From an uncultured Eubacteriales bacterium (GTDB lineage: Bacteria; Bacillota; Clostridia; Oscillospirales; Oscillospiraceae): 64,000 nucleotides of DNA. Under the pieces are notes generated by a model. That model ran no database searches. It saw only the letters and a program-made list of their open reading frames with translations, and was not told the DNA's origin. The DNA is taken from the NCBI GenBank assembly GCA_958402445.1, contig CATXTO010000009.1, positions 1 to 64,000 of the forward strand, read 5' to 3'. Position 1 is the first letter of the stretch; every line of letters begins with the position of its first letter. Below, in pieces: positions 41,886 to 52,153 of this stretch. A program made the translations under genes and the position numbers.

Positions 41886-44800
41886 CTATGCGTAATCGCT
41901 GCGAATCGCTTCCCGGCTTACCGTGGAATCCGGGCTCGCCTCCGCCTCATAATCCCGGTAGGCGATCAGACCGGAGCCGGCAGGAATCAGCTTGCCGATA
42001 ATCACGTTTTCCTTCAGACCGATAAGATGGTCCACTTTTCCTTTGATGGCAGCGTCCGTGAGGACTTTGGTCGTCTCCTGGAAGGACGCGGCGGACAGGA
42101 AGGAATCGGTGGCAAGGGAAGCCTTGGTGATACCCAGCAGGACAATCGAGCACGTCGCCTTTTTTAGGTCCGTCTCTCCCGCGTCGATGCGGGCCTGGAG
42201 CTCGGCGTTGGCGTCTTCAAACTCAAACGTGTCGATGACTGTGCCAATCAACAGGTCCGTGTCGCCGGGGTCTTCCACCCGCACCTTTCGCATCATCTGG
42301 CGGATAATGACTTCGATGTGCTTATCGTTGATGTCCACGCCTTGCTGCCGGTACACCGCCTGTACGCTCTGCACCAGATAGTCCTGCACCGCCTCCACGC
42401 CGGAGATGCGCAACACGTCCTGCGGATACAAAGCGCCGTCGGTAATGGGCTGGCCCTTTTCCACGCGCTTGCCGTTCTCTATTTTCAGGCCCACGGAATA
42501 CGGCACCTGGTACACCTTGGCCTCGCCGTCTTCCGCCGTGACCGTGATGGCGCGCAAGGCGCTTCGATGTGTCTCATCAATGCTGACCGTACCGGCAATC
42601 TCGGAAATCTGAGCCATCTTCTTGGGTCGGCGGGCCTCAAACAGCTCCTCAACCCGGGGCAGGCCCTGGGTGATGTCGTCTCCGGCAATGCCGCCGGAGT
42701 GGAAGGTCCGCATTGTAAGCTGGGTACCCGGTTCTCCAATGGACTGTGCGGCTATGATACCCACCGCTTCCCCCAAATTGACCTCTTCCGAGGTGGCCAG
42801 GTTCATCCCATAGCAGACTGCGCAGACGCCGGAGCGGGCCTGGCAGCCTAAAACCGTGCGAATATAGACCTCATGAATGCCGTGCTGCTCAAACACCGCG
42901 GCCTCCTCCGGCATCATCAGCTTTTCCTTGGGATGCAGGAGCTCTCCAGTCACAGGGTCCACCACGTCGTTTACCGGATAGCGGCCCCGAATCCGGTTGC
43001 CGAAGGTGTCAATCACGTGACCCTTCTCTACGATTTGCCCCACCCAGATGCCTCGGGTGGTGCGGCAGTCATGCTCCCGGATGATCACATCCTGGGATAC
43101 ATCCACCAGCCGGCGGGTCAAATAGCCTGAGTCCGCAGTCCGCAGAGCGGTATCGGTCAGGCCCTTCCGGGCGCCTCTGGAAGAAATAAAGTATTCCAGA
43201 ACCGATAGGCCCTCCCGGAAATTGGCCTTGATGGGAATCTCAATGGTTCGGCCGGAGGTATCGGCCATCAGGCCGCGCATGCCGGCCAGCTGCCGAATCT
43301 GATTCATAGAGCCCCGGGCGCCGGAATCGGCCATCATATAGATGGGATTGAACCGGTCCAGGTTGCCCTGCAGAGCCTCCGTGACCTCCTTGGTCGTCTG
43401 CTCCCATTGCTGGACTACCAGGCGGTAGCGCTCATCGTTGGTGATATAGCCCCGCTTATAAAACTGCTCAATTTTAACCACCTGCTCCTCCGCACCGCGA
43501 ATGAGGGTGTATTTTGCTTCCGGAACCACCATGTCGGCAATGGAGACCGAAACGGCACCCTTGGTGGAGTACTTGTAGCCCAGGGATTTGACCCGATCCA
43601 GCATCTCCGTGGCGATGGTGAAGCCGTGCTTGCGGATGCATTTGTCGATGATTTTGCCCAGCTGCTTCTTTCCCACCAGGAAGCTGATTTCCAGTTCGAA
43701 CTCCTGATCCGGCGCAGAGCGGTCCACAAAGCCCAAATCCTGGGGAATTGGCTCGTTGAAGATCAGGCGACCCACCGTGGCGTTGATGATCCGATATTCT
43801 ATCTCTCCGTTTATCTCTTTGCCATACCGGACCCGGATGGGCGCATGCAGGCCTACATCGCCGTCTCCGTAGGCCGCGATGGCCTCCTCCACGCTGGAGT
43901 AGCTGTGCAGAGGCAGGAAGGAAGCATCCTGCTTGCCGGCAGCCTTGGCCCTCTTGTTTGCAGCAAGGAAATCGTCCGCATCTACAAGCTGCCCCTCCGG
44001 CAGGCCGGTTTCCCCGGCGCCGCTGACATAGACGCGCTCGGCGCCCTTTTCCGCCTTGCCCAGGCGCACATAGGTCAGGTAGTAGGCGCCCAGAATCATA
44101 TCCTGCGTGGGTACCGTAACGGGCTGTCCGTCCTGGGGCCGCAGTAGGTTGTTGGCGGAGAGCATCAGCATCCGGGCTTCCGCCTGCGCTTCGGCGGACA
44201 GGGGGACGTGAACCGCCATCTGATCTCCGTCAAAGTCGGCGTTAAATGCGGTGCAGCACAGGGGGTGCAGCTTAATCGCCCGGCCCTCTACCAGCACCGG
44301 CTCAAAGGCCTGGATGCCCAGACGGTGCAGGGTAGGCGCCCGGTTCAGCATGACAGGGCGGTCCTTGATGATCTCGTCCAGGGCGTCCCAGACCTCGGTC
44401 TTACCCTTGTCAATCATCTTCTTGGCGGATTTGATATTGTTGGCCAAACCATCGGCGACCAACTTCTTCATGACAAAGGGCCGGAATAGCTCAATGGCCA
44501 TCTCCTTGGGCAGACCGCATTGGTACAGCTTCAGCTCAGGGCCCACCACGATGACCGAACGCCCGGAATAATCCACCCGCTTGCCCAACAGGTTTTGACG
44601 GAACCGGCCCTGCTTGCCCTTGAGCATATCGGACAGGGACTTGAGGGCCCGATTGTTGGCTCCAGTGACGGCGCGGCCACGGCGTCCGTTGTCAATCAGA
44701 GCGTCCACAGCCTCCTGCAGCATGCGCTTTTCATTGCGGATGATGATATCCGGCGCATTCAACTGAATGAGACGCTTGAGACGGTTGTTTCGGTTAATCA

Positions 44801-45578
44801 CTCGGCGATACAGGTCATTCAGATCGGAGGTGGCAAACCGGCCGCCGTCCAGCTGGACCATGGGCCGCAGCTCCGGCGGAATCACGGGCAGCGCATCCAT
44901 CACCATCCAGGCGGGATTGTTGCCGGACTGGCGGAATGCCTCCACCACCTCCAGGCGCTTGACAATGCGCAGCTTTTTCTGCGCAGATGCGTCCTTCAAC
45001 TCGCTGCGCAGCCGGTCTGACATCTCCGCCAGATCGATTCCCTCCAGAATCTCCTTAATGGCCTCGGCTCCCATACCGGCCTTAAAATCGTCCTCGTACT
45101 TCTCCCGCATGTCCCGGTACTCTTTCTCGCTGAGAATTTGATTTTTCGTCAGCGGACAGTCTCCCGGGTCCGTCACGATATAGGAAGCGAAATACAAAAC
45201 CTTCTCCAGTACCTTTGGAGAAATATCCAAAATTAAGCCCATGCGGGAAGGGATTCCCTTAAAATACCAGATGTGGCTGCAAGGGGCGGCCAGCTCGATA
45301 TGCCCCATGCGCTCCCGGCGGACCTTGGCTCGGGTGACCTCTACGCCGCAGCGGTCGCAGATTTTGCCTTTATAGCGAATTTTTTTATACTTTCCGCAGT
45401 GGCACTCCCAATCCTTGGTGGGTCCAAAAATCCGTTCACAGAACAGGCCGTCCCGCTCCGGCTTCAGCGTCCGGTAATTGATGGTCTCCGGCTTCTTGAC
45501 CTCTCCATAGGACCATTGCCGGATCATCTCCGGGGACGCAATGCCAATTTTAATCGCATCAAAGGTGGCATTTGCCAT
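41886..45578 (-). CDS. rpoC: RNA polymerase beta' subunit
   Basis: A 1230-residue catalytic subunit. N-terminal zinc site CHCGKYKKIRYKGKICDRCG; catalytic triad in AFNADFDGDQMAVHVPLS; second zinc site with CRTTRG...CQARSGVCAVCYG; trigger loop GEPGTQLTMRTFHSGG. Fourteen bases after rpoB. Full length, no unusual insertions noticed. Confidence 0.98.
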   Translation of the reverse strand: MANATFDAIKIGIASPEMIRQWSYGEVKKPETINYRTLKPERDGLFCERIFGPTKDWECHCGKYKKIRYKGKICDRCGVEVTRAKVRRERMGHIELAAPCSHIWYFKGIPSRMGLILDISPKVLEKVLYFASYIVTDPGDCPLTKNQILSEKEYRDMREKYEDDFKAGMGAEAIKEILEGIDLAEMSDRLRSELKDASAQKKLRIVKRLEVVEAFRQSGNNPAWMVMDALPVIPPELRPMVQLDGGRFATSDLNDLYRRVINRNNRLKRLIQLNAPDIIIRNEKRMLQEAVDALIDNGRRGRAVTGANNRALKSLSDMLKGKQGRFRQNLLGKRVDYSGRSVIVVGPELKLYQCGLPKEMAIELFRPFVMKKLVADGLANNIKSAKKMIDKGKTEVWDALDEIIKDRPVMLNRAPTLHRLGIQAFEPVLVEGRAIKLHPLCCTAFNADFDGDQMAVHVPLSAEAQAEARMLMLSANNLLRPQDGQPVTVPTQDMILGAYYLTYVRLGKAEKGAERVYVSGAGETGLPEGQLVDADDFLAANKRAKAAGKQDASFLPLHSYSSVEEAIAAYGDGDVGLHAPIRVRYGKEINGEIEYRIINATVGRLIFNEPIPQDLGFVDRSAPDQEFELEISFLVGKKQLGKIIDKCIRKHGFTIATEMLDRVKSLGYKYSTKGAVSVSIADMVVPEAKYTLIRGAEEQVVKIEQFYKRGYITNDERYRLVVQQWEQTTKEVTEALQGNLDRFNPIYMMADSGARGSMNQIRQLAGMRGLMADTSGRTIEIPIKANFREGLSVLEYFISSRGARKGLTDTALRTADSGYLTRRLVDVSQDVIIREHDCRTTRGIWVGQIVEKGHVIDTFGNRIRGRYPVNDVVDPVTGELLHPKEKLMMPEEAAVFEQHGIHEVYIRTVLGCQARSGVCAVCYGMNLATSEEVNLGEAVGIIAAQSIGEPGTQLTMRTFHSGGIAGDDITQGLPRVEELFEARRPKKMAQISEIAGTVSIDETHRSALRAITVTAEDGEAKVYQVPYSVGLKIENGKRVEKGQPITDGALYPQDVLRISGVEAVQDYLVQSVQAVYRQQGVDINDKHIEVIIRQMMRKVRVEDPGDTDLLIGTVIDTFEFEDANAELQARIDAGETDLKKATCSIVLLGITKASLATDSFLSAASFQETTKVLTDAAIKGKVDHLIGLKENVIIGKLIPAGSGLIAYRDYEAEASPDSTVSREAIRSDYA

Positions 45579-45592
45579 TCATTCACGCCTCC

Positions 45593-48500
45593 TTATTCTT
45601 CGCTGCTCCCGCCGACGCTCACTTCGGCGAGATCGCTGAACACATCCATGATATCATCGGGGCCGTCCTCGTCCACGTTGTAGCCGGATTCAAACACCTC
45701 GTTTTCATCGGTCACATAGGTCTCCTCTTCCGCGGTGTAAACTACCTCGTCGTCCTCGTCCTCATCCTTGAGCTCAATCTCATTGCCCTGCTCATCCAGA
45801 ACCCGGATGTCCAGGCAAAGGGACTGGAGCTCCTTCACCAGAACCTTGAAGGACTCCGGCACACCGGGCTTCGGCACGTTGTTGCCCTTGACGATGGCCT
45901 CATAGGTCTTCACACGACCGGACACGTCGTCCGACTTGACTGTGAGGATCTCCTGCAGGGTGTAGGCAGCGCCATAGGCCTCCAGCGCCCAGACCTCCAT
46001 CTCACCGAAGCGCTGGCCGCCGAACTGGGCTTTGCCGCCCAGGGGCTGCTGGGTCACCAAGGAATAGGGGCCCGTGGAGCGGGCGTGAATTTTATCGTCC
46101 ACCAAATGGTGCAATTTCAGGAAATAGGGATAGCCCACCGTTACCAGATTATCAAAGGGCTCGCCGGTCCGGCCATCGTACAGTACGGTTTTTCCATCCT
46201 CCCGCAGCCCAGCCAGCTGCAAGGTCTCTCGGATATCCTTCTCGTTTGCCCCATCAAAAATGGGAGTGGATACCTTCCACTTTAACGCCTTCGCAGCGTA
46301 TCCCAGGTGGACTTCCAGCACTTGGCCGATGTTCATCCGGGAGGGCACGCCCAGGGGATTCAGCACAATATCCAGGGGGGTTCCGTCCGGCAGGAAGGGC
46401 ATATCCTCCTCGGGCAGGACCCGAGATACCACGCCCTTGTTCCCGTGGCGACCGGCCATCTTGTCGCCCACGGAAATTTTCCGCTTCTGAGCGATGTAGA
46501 CCCGGACCACCTTGTTCACGCCGGGGGGCAGCTCATCGCCGTTCTCCCGCTTAAACACCTTGACGTCTACTACAATACCGCTTTCGCCGTGGGGCACTTT
46601 CAAGGAGGTGTCCCGGACCTCCCGGGCCTTCTCCCCGAAGATGGCCCGCAGCAGCCGCTCCTCTGGTGTCAGCTCGGTTTCGCCCTTGGGTGTCACCTTG
46701 CCCACCAAATAGTCGCCAGAGTGGACCTCCGCGCCGATGCGGATGATGCCGTCCTCATCTAAATCCTTCAGGGTATCCTCGCCTACGTTGGGGATATCCC
46801 GGGTGATCTCCTCGGGTCCCAGCTTGGTGTCTCGGGATTCGGTCTCATGCTCCTCGATGTGGATGGAGGTAAATACGTCTTCCCGCACCAGCCGCTCGTT
46901 GAGCAAAATTGCGTCTTCGTAATTGTAGCCCTCCCAGGTGACGAAGCCGATCAGCACGTTCTTCCCCAAGGCGATTTCGCCCTGAGAACAGGCGGGACCG
47001 TCCGCAATAATCTGCTGAGGCTCCACCCGCTCCCCCACCGTCACGATGGGCCGTTGATTGATGCAGGTACCTTGGTTGCTACGAGCGAATTTGGTCAGCC
47101 TGTGCTCCGCTGTTTCACCATTGTCGTACTTCACGGTGATGCTGGTGGCGGAGACGGCAGAGACAGTTCCTGCGTCCAGCGCCTTGATGCAGACCTCTGA
47201 GTCCACAGCGCACTTGTGCTCCACGCCGGTGGCCACAATGGGGGCCTCCGTCACCATCAGCGGCACCGCCTGGCGCTGCATGTTGGCGCCCATCAGAGCA
47301 CGGTTTGCATCATCATTCTGCAGGAATGGGATAAACGCCGTGGCCACGGAGACCATCATTTTGGGGGAAACGTCGATATAATCAATGACATCACGGTCCA
47401 CTTCAATGATCTCGTTCCGGTGCCGGCAGGTAATCCGGGCGTTTTGCAGGCAGCCATTTTCGTCCACAGGCTCGTTGGCCTGGGCCACGTAATAGTCGTC
47501 CTCCACGTCGGCAGTCATATACTCTACCGTATCCGTCACCCGGGCGCTCCCCTTTTCAATCTTCCGGAACGGCGCCTCCACAAATCCATATTCGTTTATC
47601 TTGGCATAGGTAGCCAGGTAATTGATTAGGCCGATGTTGGGGCCTTCCGGCGTCTCGATGGGACACATCCGGCCATAGTGGCTGTAGTGGACGTCCCGGA
47701 CGTCAAAGGAGGCTCGCTCCCGGCTCAGACCGCCGGGGCCCAGGGCAGAGAGGCGGCGCTTATGCGTCAGCTCTGCCAGAGGATTGTTTTGATCCATAAA
47801 CTGGGACAGGGGCGACGAGCCGAAGAATTCCCGAATCACCGCGGTGACAGGGCGGATGTTGATCAGACTCTGGGGCGTTACCGCGTCCAAATCCTGCACT
47901 GTCATGCGCTCCCGAATCACCCGTTCCAGTCGCGTAAAGCCCACCCGGAACTGATTCTGCAGCAGCTCGCCCACGCAACGCAAGCGGCGGTTGCCCAGGT
48001 GGTCGATATCGTCGGTCACACCGACGCCGGCAGCCACGCAGCAAAGATAGTTGATGGATGCCAGGATATCGTCTGTAATGATGTGTTTGGGAATCAGATC
48101 GTCCCGCCGCAGCTCTATGGCCTCGGCCCAGCCGTCCTCCGGCACGGTATCCAGCATCTCTTTCAAAACAGAAAAGCGGACCTTCTCCTTGATGCCGAAC
48201 TGCCGGGGATCGAACGAGACGAACTGGCCCATATCCACCATATCGTTGGAAAAGAGCTTGACCACGTGGTCCTCTACCATCACTGCCGCCTGGTTCACGC
48301 CCCGATTGGAGAGCTCATGCGCTCTAACCCGGGTAACCAACTCGCCAGGCATGGCCAGGATTTCCCCGGTCAAGGGATCCGCAATGGGCTCCGCCAGCAC
48401 CTGCCCGGACAGCCGGGACCAGATATCCATCTTTTTGTTGAACTTATACCGGCCCACCTTGGATACATCATACCGCCGGGGGTCAAAGAAAAGGGCGTCC

Positions 48501-49276
48501 AGATAGGACTCCGCATTTTCCACCGTGGGGGGCTCACCGGGACGCAGCCGGCGATAAATCTCCAGCAGGCTCTCCTCCCGGGTCTTGCAGGTGTCCTTTT
48601 CCAACGTGGCCCGAATGAGAGGATCCTCACCGAACAGGTCTTTGATCTTTGCGTCGGTGTCCACCCCCAGAGCCCGTATCAGGCAGGTGATGGGCAGCTT
48701 CCGGTTTTTGTCAATCCGGACGTAAAAGACGCCCTGGTTGTCGGTTTCATACTCCAGCCAGGCGCCGCGATACGGGATGACGGTGGTGGTGTAAGTGTGC
48801 TGATCCGCCTTGTCCACCTCATGGCCGTAGTACATGCCGGGACTGCGCACAATCTGAGAGACAATGACCCGCTCGGCTCCATTGATGACGAAGGTGCCGC
48901 CGCCGGTCATAATGGGGAAATCCCCCATAAAAATCTCCTGCTCCTTAATCTCGTCGGTCTCCGTATTGCGCAGGCGGACCCGGACCTTGATGGGTCTGGC
49001 AAAGGTCGCGTCCCGTTCCTTACACTCCTCCACGGTATACTTCGGCTTTTCATCCATAGTGAAGTCCAGGAAGGACAGCTCCAGCTTCCCGCTGAAGTCC
49101 GTGATTGTACCCACATCCCGGAAGACCTCCTGCAAACCTTCGTCCAGGAACCATTGATACGAGTCCTTTTGAATCTTCAAAAGGTTTGGCATCTCCAGGA
49201 TTTCATTATATTTGGCATAGCTCTTCCGCAGGGTCTTGCCAAACATCTGATCCTTGACCATTGCCATATGCGCCAT
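45593..49276 (-). CDS. rpoB: RNA polymerase beta subunit
   Basis: A 1227-residue subunit. The rifampicin region SQFMDQNNPLAELTHKRRLS is wild type at the usual resistance positions, so rifampicin sensitivity is predicted. Active-site motifs KMAGRHGNKGVVSRVLPEED and GGKAQFGGQRFGEMEVWAL. A C-terminal acidic tail (KDEDEDDEVVYTAEEE) is notable but common in Clostridia. ATG at 49276 chosen (AAAGG 5 bases before; MAHMAMVKDQMFGKTLRKSY); the frame is open to 49327. No rplJ/rplL precede it. Confidence 0.97.
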   Translation of the reverse strand: MAHMAMVKDQMFGKTLRKSYAKYNEILEMPNLLKIQKDSYQWFLDEGLQEVFRDVGTITDFSGKLELSFLDFTMDEKPKYTVEECKERDATFARPIKVRVRLRNTETDEIKEQEIFMGDFPIMTGGGTFVINGAERVIVSQIVRSPGMYYGHEVDKADQHTYTTTVIPYRGAWLEYETDNQGVFYVRIDKNRKLPITCLIRALGVDTDAKIKDLFGEDPLIRATLEKDTCKTREESLLEIYRRLRPGEPPTVENAESYLDALFFDPRRYDVSKVGRYKFNKKMDIWSRLSGQVLAEPIADPLTGEILAMPGELVTRVRAHELSNRGVNQAAVMVEDHVVKLFSNDMVDMGQFVSFDPRQFGIKEKVRFSVLKEMLDTVPEDGWAEAIELRRDDLIPKHIITDDILASINYLCCVAAGVGVTDDIDHLGNRRLRCVGELLQNQFRVGFTRLERVIRERMTVQDLDAVTPQSLINIRPVTAVIREFFGSSPLSQFMDQNNPLAELTHKRRLSALGPGGLSRERASFDVRDVHYSHYGRMCPIETPEGPNIGLINYLATYAKINEYGFVEAPFRKIEKGSARVTDTVEYMTADVEDDYYVAQANEPVDENGCLQNARITCRHRNEIIEVDRDVIDYIDVSPKMMVSVATAFIPFLQNDDANRALMGANMQRQAVPLMVTEAPIVATGVEHKCAVDSEVCIKALDAGTVSAVSATSITVKYDNGETAEHRLTKFARSNQGTCINQRPIVTVGERVEPQQIIADGPACSQGEIALGKNVLIGFVTWEGYNYEDAILLNERLVREDVFTSIHIEEHETESRDTKLGPEEITRDIPNVGEDTLKDLDEDGIIRIGAEVHSGDYLVGKVTPKGETELTPEERLLRAIFGEKAREVRDTSLKVPHGESGIVVDVKVFKRENGDELPPGVNKVVRVYIAQKRKISVGDKMAGRHGNKGVVSRVLPEEDMPFLPDGTPLDIVLNPLGVPSRMNIGQVLEVHLGYAAKALKWKVSTPIFDGANEKDIRETLQLAGLREDGKTVLYDGRTGEPFDNLVTVGYPYFLKLHHLVDDKIHARSTGPYSLVTQQPLGGKAQFGGQRFGEMEVWALEAYGAAYTLQEILTVKSDDVSGRVKTYEAIVKGNNVPKPGVPESFKVLVKELQSLCLDIRVLDEQGNEIELKDEDEDDEVVYTAEEETYVTDENEVFESGYNVDEDGPDDIMDVFSDLAEVSVGGSSEE

Positions 49277-49739
49277 CACAGCCTTTCTTTCGGCCGAAGC
49301 CGGAATAATGTATATGGTATATCGCACGCCCGGGCCCGTTGTTTATTTTTCGCCATTCAGGTCTTGACACAATCCAGACGCTATGGTACTATGGTTTTGC
49401 AAGATGGGGAGATATGCAGTCCATCATATCACAGCATGGACAATCAGCATACCACATCTTTTTTTATTTGTCAATATTTCCAGGATAAAAACCCTGCTTT
49501 TGCCGTTTCATACAAAAGCAGGGTTGTTTTTTTCTGAAAAATTGGCGGAGGCCCATGTCTCCCCTCGGCTCATCGGCAGCCTCCACCTGTCGTCTTTTGG
49601 GGTAAAAGGTAGGACTACTTAAGTTTAGAGAACACGACATACACCAAACGCGGCACATCCCAGTTATCATTAAGGCCGATGAATTGCCGCGTAGCCCACA
49701 GGGGCAGTTCTTGCCTATTCTTGCTTGGGAGGATTTACT
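49277..49739. other. Intergenic region upstream of rpoB
   Basis: About 460 bases between the divergent rpoB and a broken HTH gene. It includes a consensus plus-strand promoter at 49364-49392 and an AT-rich part (49440-49540). I could not identify a convincing rpoB promoter on the minus strand, and no coding region is supported. Confidence 0.4.
49364..49392 (+). promoter_or_regulatory. Consensus promoter facing the broken HTH gene
   Basis: TTGACA, 17-base spacer, TACTAT. It points away from rpoB, 348 bases before the ATG at 49740, leaving a long leader. Confidence 0.5.
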
Positions 49740-50194
49740 ATGGGGCCGGAGCAATACTTGATTCAGGATATTGCATGCTGGCCATACTGTCGGATCGAAG
49801 CACTCGGAACTATCTGCGCATGGGCCTGCAGTCCGGCAGAAAGGGGCGGAAATGGAGGTTTTCCGCACGAGAGGTATCCCAATTCCTGGATGACCCTTTT
49901 GTTCAGCAGGCTTTGGAGGTCAAGTGGGCTGCTATGGTTTCGAATTTTCTGACGAAATCCCATCAAACAGCAGCCGCGCTCTGTGTGATCGTAGATTTTC
50001 CCGCTTCAGATGCTGCGGAGGCTCTGCGGCTGCAGGAGCTGCTTATCTCTCTGGTCAGTCAGTCTGCGGGGGCCGTCTGCATGCGCCGCCCTACCATTCC
50101 ACACAAAGGCAAGTCCGCGTTTATCTGTCCGGTCCAGAAAACAGATACTCCCAATATTGAACGCACTGTGAAAAAGCTCTGGTTTTTCCAATAA
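49740..50194 (+). pseudogene. HTH (excisionase/MerR-like) gene with frameshift
   Basis: ATG at 49740 has an excellent GGAGG 7 bases upstream and reads MGPEQYLIQDIA, then must slip by one base near 49776 to continue as LAILSDRSTRNYLRMGLQSG and GRKWRFSAREVSQFLDD, a typical excisionase-type helix-turn-helix. The second frame then stays open for over 100 codons (VIVDFPASDAAEALRLQELL) to a stop at 50194. A single missing base thus breaks an otherwise intact gene; it could be recent decay, a read error or recoding. The C-terminal domain is unrecognised. Confidence 0.5.
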
Positions 50195-50218
50195 CGATTC
50201 CCTTCTCCTGCCTGTACC

Positions 50219-51295
50219 ATGCAGACAAGGAGGGATTTTTATTCTGTAATTCTTTTTGAGTTGGTGACTGCTCGTTTGGACCAGGTGGGCTTTGTCGCCA
50301 TCTGGCCGGTCTTTCACCCGTTCGTTTTTGCCCTGTACCATGCACAAACGGCATGCTATGCCGGACGGGAATTTCCCAGGCCCCCAGACTTCCGCGGAAA
50401 CACCGCCATCTTCCGGCAAAACCGGCCTTTGGATATTTGATATCTGCAAGGGCAACTGGACCCAGACCGACTGGCCGCAGGCTTGCTACACGAGATGTTT
50501 CACGCTTTTCAACAGGAGTCCGACGAAAACCGGTTTCCCCAGGACCTTTCGCTTTTGTTTGCCCCCTCCCCGCCCCAGGCTCTGACCTGGAAGCTGCGGG
50601 CTGGTCAGCTTTTTACGGAAGCCGTAGATTTTTCCGTCTCCCGAAAGGAGGCATTTCGGCTTTTAAGCTACTTCTGCGGCACCCAGCGTCAAAGCAGACA
50701 AATCAGGATTTCAACAGGAACGCCTGGTTGAAACGATGGAAGGCATGGCAGATTTTGCTGGCCTTCAAGCCTGTGGGCGATTTCTTTGAAAAAGTATTAA
50801 GTAGACCTGGCGCATAAGCAGCGGTATCTGACAGCACCCGGCCCCCTTTTGCTGGACGCCCGCCGCATGGCTTATGAAACCGGTGCCCTGCTCCTCACCG
50901 CCGCACAGGCAGCCGGGATCTCCCTGGTCCACTCGTTAAGCGGACAGACAGAGCCATTGTGTTCCTTTCTGAAACGCCATTTCCCCTTTAGCTCCTCGAC
51001 GGAGCCGCCCACCTTGGCGCAATATCAAGCAGTTTTGATCTTGCAAGGCGCCCAGGAACAGGCGCATACGGCGCTAGTCACGCGCTTTATGCAGACCTCG
51101 CCGAAATTCCGGCAGGGGCGCTTCCGCATCTGTGGCTATGACCCCATGAGCCGATTTCCAGCGGGCCACCGCCTGTTTTGTTCCCATTTTTTGCTCCTCA
51201 AAGATCTGGAGGCCTGGGAAACCCTCCTATATGCGGGGCAGTGCCTTCTGGACCTGGTGACAGATACAGTAATAGCAGGAAGCAAAATAGTTTAG
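50219..51295 (+). pseudogene. Decayed HExxH metallopeptidase-like gene
   Basis: Successive frames spell one former protein: VFHPFVFALYHAQ and FRGNTAIFRQN, an in-frame TGA (50438-50440), then DRLAAGLLHEMFHAFQQESD with an HExxH zinc motif, a frameshift near 50700, RLVETMEGMADFAGLQACG, further stops, and finally TAPGPLLLDARRMAYETGAL to the stop at 51295. The pattern resembles clostridial HEMFH-type proteins, probable zinc peptidases of unknown substrate. At least one stop and two frameshifts make it nonfunctional. Confidence 0.6.
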
Positions 51296-51381
51296 CAAAA
51301 CAAACCGGCACAGGATAGCAGGCCTTGCTTTTACTGATTCCTTTTTTCAAGCTGATTTTTATTGAAATTCCAAGCCAATAC

Positions 51382-51417
51382 AACAAAATCCGCCGCTTTC
51401 CAGCGGCGGATTTTGTT
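51382..51417 (-). terminator. NUDIX gene terminator
   Basis: A 16-bp perfect stem (AACAAAATCCGCCGCT / AGCGGCGGATTTTGTT) with loop TTCC, beginning at the last base of the NUDIX stop codon. Confidence 0.7.
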
Positions 51418-51926
51418 CATTCACCTGCCAATGCCAGCAGCTGCGGCTCCTGGAGCCGGAACCGGCGGGCAATGGGCTTTGCCACCTCTCCAGCTTGAAT
51501 CATCTGGCGCATTTGGGCAAAGGTGACCCACTTCACATCGCTGGTTTCTCCAGGCTGAAGGACAATCTCGTCTAATGGCGTCGGCCGGATTAAAAAATAG
51601 AAGTCATAAAACGTATCGGTGGTCCGGGCAGTCTCCAGAAGCTGGAATTCCTCCTCCCGTGCCCGAATTCCGGTCTCCTCCCATAGCTCCCGGACAATGG
51701 CCTGCCGGCTGGTTTCGCCTGCCAGAGCGCAGCCACCGGAATTCTCCCAGGCGTTGGGATAGGACTGCTTCTCCGGCGCACGCTTGGTCAAAAGCAGCCT
51801 GCCCGCGCCGTCGCTCACCCAGGTGCAGACCACCAGCATAAAATCTCCGCGGTCCAGAGGCGTTCCCCGCTGATGCAGCCGACCCGTCCGCCGCCGCCTG
51901 CGATCATATACGTCACAGTATTCCAT
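51417..51926 (-). CDS. NUDIX hydrolase
   Basis: A 169-residue NUDIX enzyme, resembling IPP-isomerase-like/YfcD proteins (CDVYDRRRRRTGRLHQRGTP at the N-terminus). The Nudix box is complete: GCALAGETSRQAIVRELWEETGI, with metal-binding REL-x-EE. It would hydrolyse a nucleoside diphosphate linked to another group, substrate unknown. ATG at 51926 with AGAGGCGG upstream; the frame is open to 52226 but the extra part is not family-like. Confidence 0.85.
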   Translation of the reverse strand: MEYCDVYDRRRRRTGRLHQRGTPLDRGDFMLVVCTWVSDGAGRLLLTKRAPEKQSYPNAWENSGGCALAGETSRQAIVRELWEETGIRAREEEFQLLETARTTDTFYDFYFLIRPTPLDEIVLQPGETSDVKWVTFAQMRQMIQAGEVAKPIARRFRLQEPQLLALAGE

Positions 51927-52085
51927 AATCCGCCTCTCTTTCTGGCAAACCGCCTCTTTTTTCACATATGCTATCATAGCATACCCGTTCTGTCCTTGCA
52001 ACTTGCCCTCACCATAGGAATTGCTAGAAATTTCAGAAAAGCCCAAGAGCAGCCGATCTCCGCCCGCCCCCGCGACCCCACGGCA

Positions 52086-52125
52086 AACCGGGCCGCGAGG
52101 CGCCTGTCTGCCCCGCGGCCCGGTT
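52086..52125 (-). terminator. Hairpin after the fakA-like gene
   Basis: AACCGGGCCGCG / CGCGGCCCGGTT, 12-bp perfect stem, 16-base loop, 29 bases beyond the stop. Only three T's follow on the minus strand, so termination strength is uncertain. Confidence 0.5.
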
Positions 52126-52153
52126 AACACCAAGATTTGCCCCATCTGCTCCC

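Noticed and set aside
47678..49537. A 619-codon plus-strand open frame opposite rpoB
   Set aside because: Antisense to a certain gene in a GC-rich region, no ribosome site, and no family-like sequence; a codon-bias shadow.
49464..49868. A 134-codon minus-strand open frame upstream of rpoB
   Set aside because: Opposite the HTH gene, no ribosome site and no recognisable sequence.
50438..50440. Selenocysteine at the in-frame TGA
   Set aside because: The gene has further stops and frameshifts, and no SECIS-like hairpin was seen just downstream.
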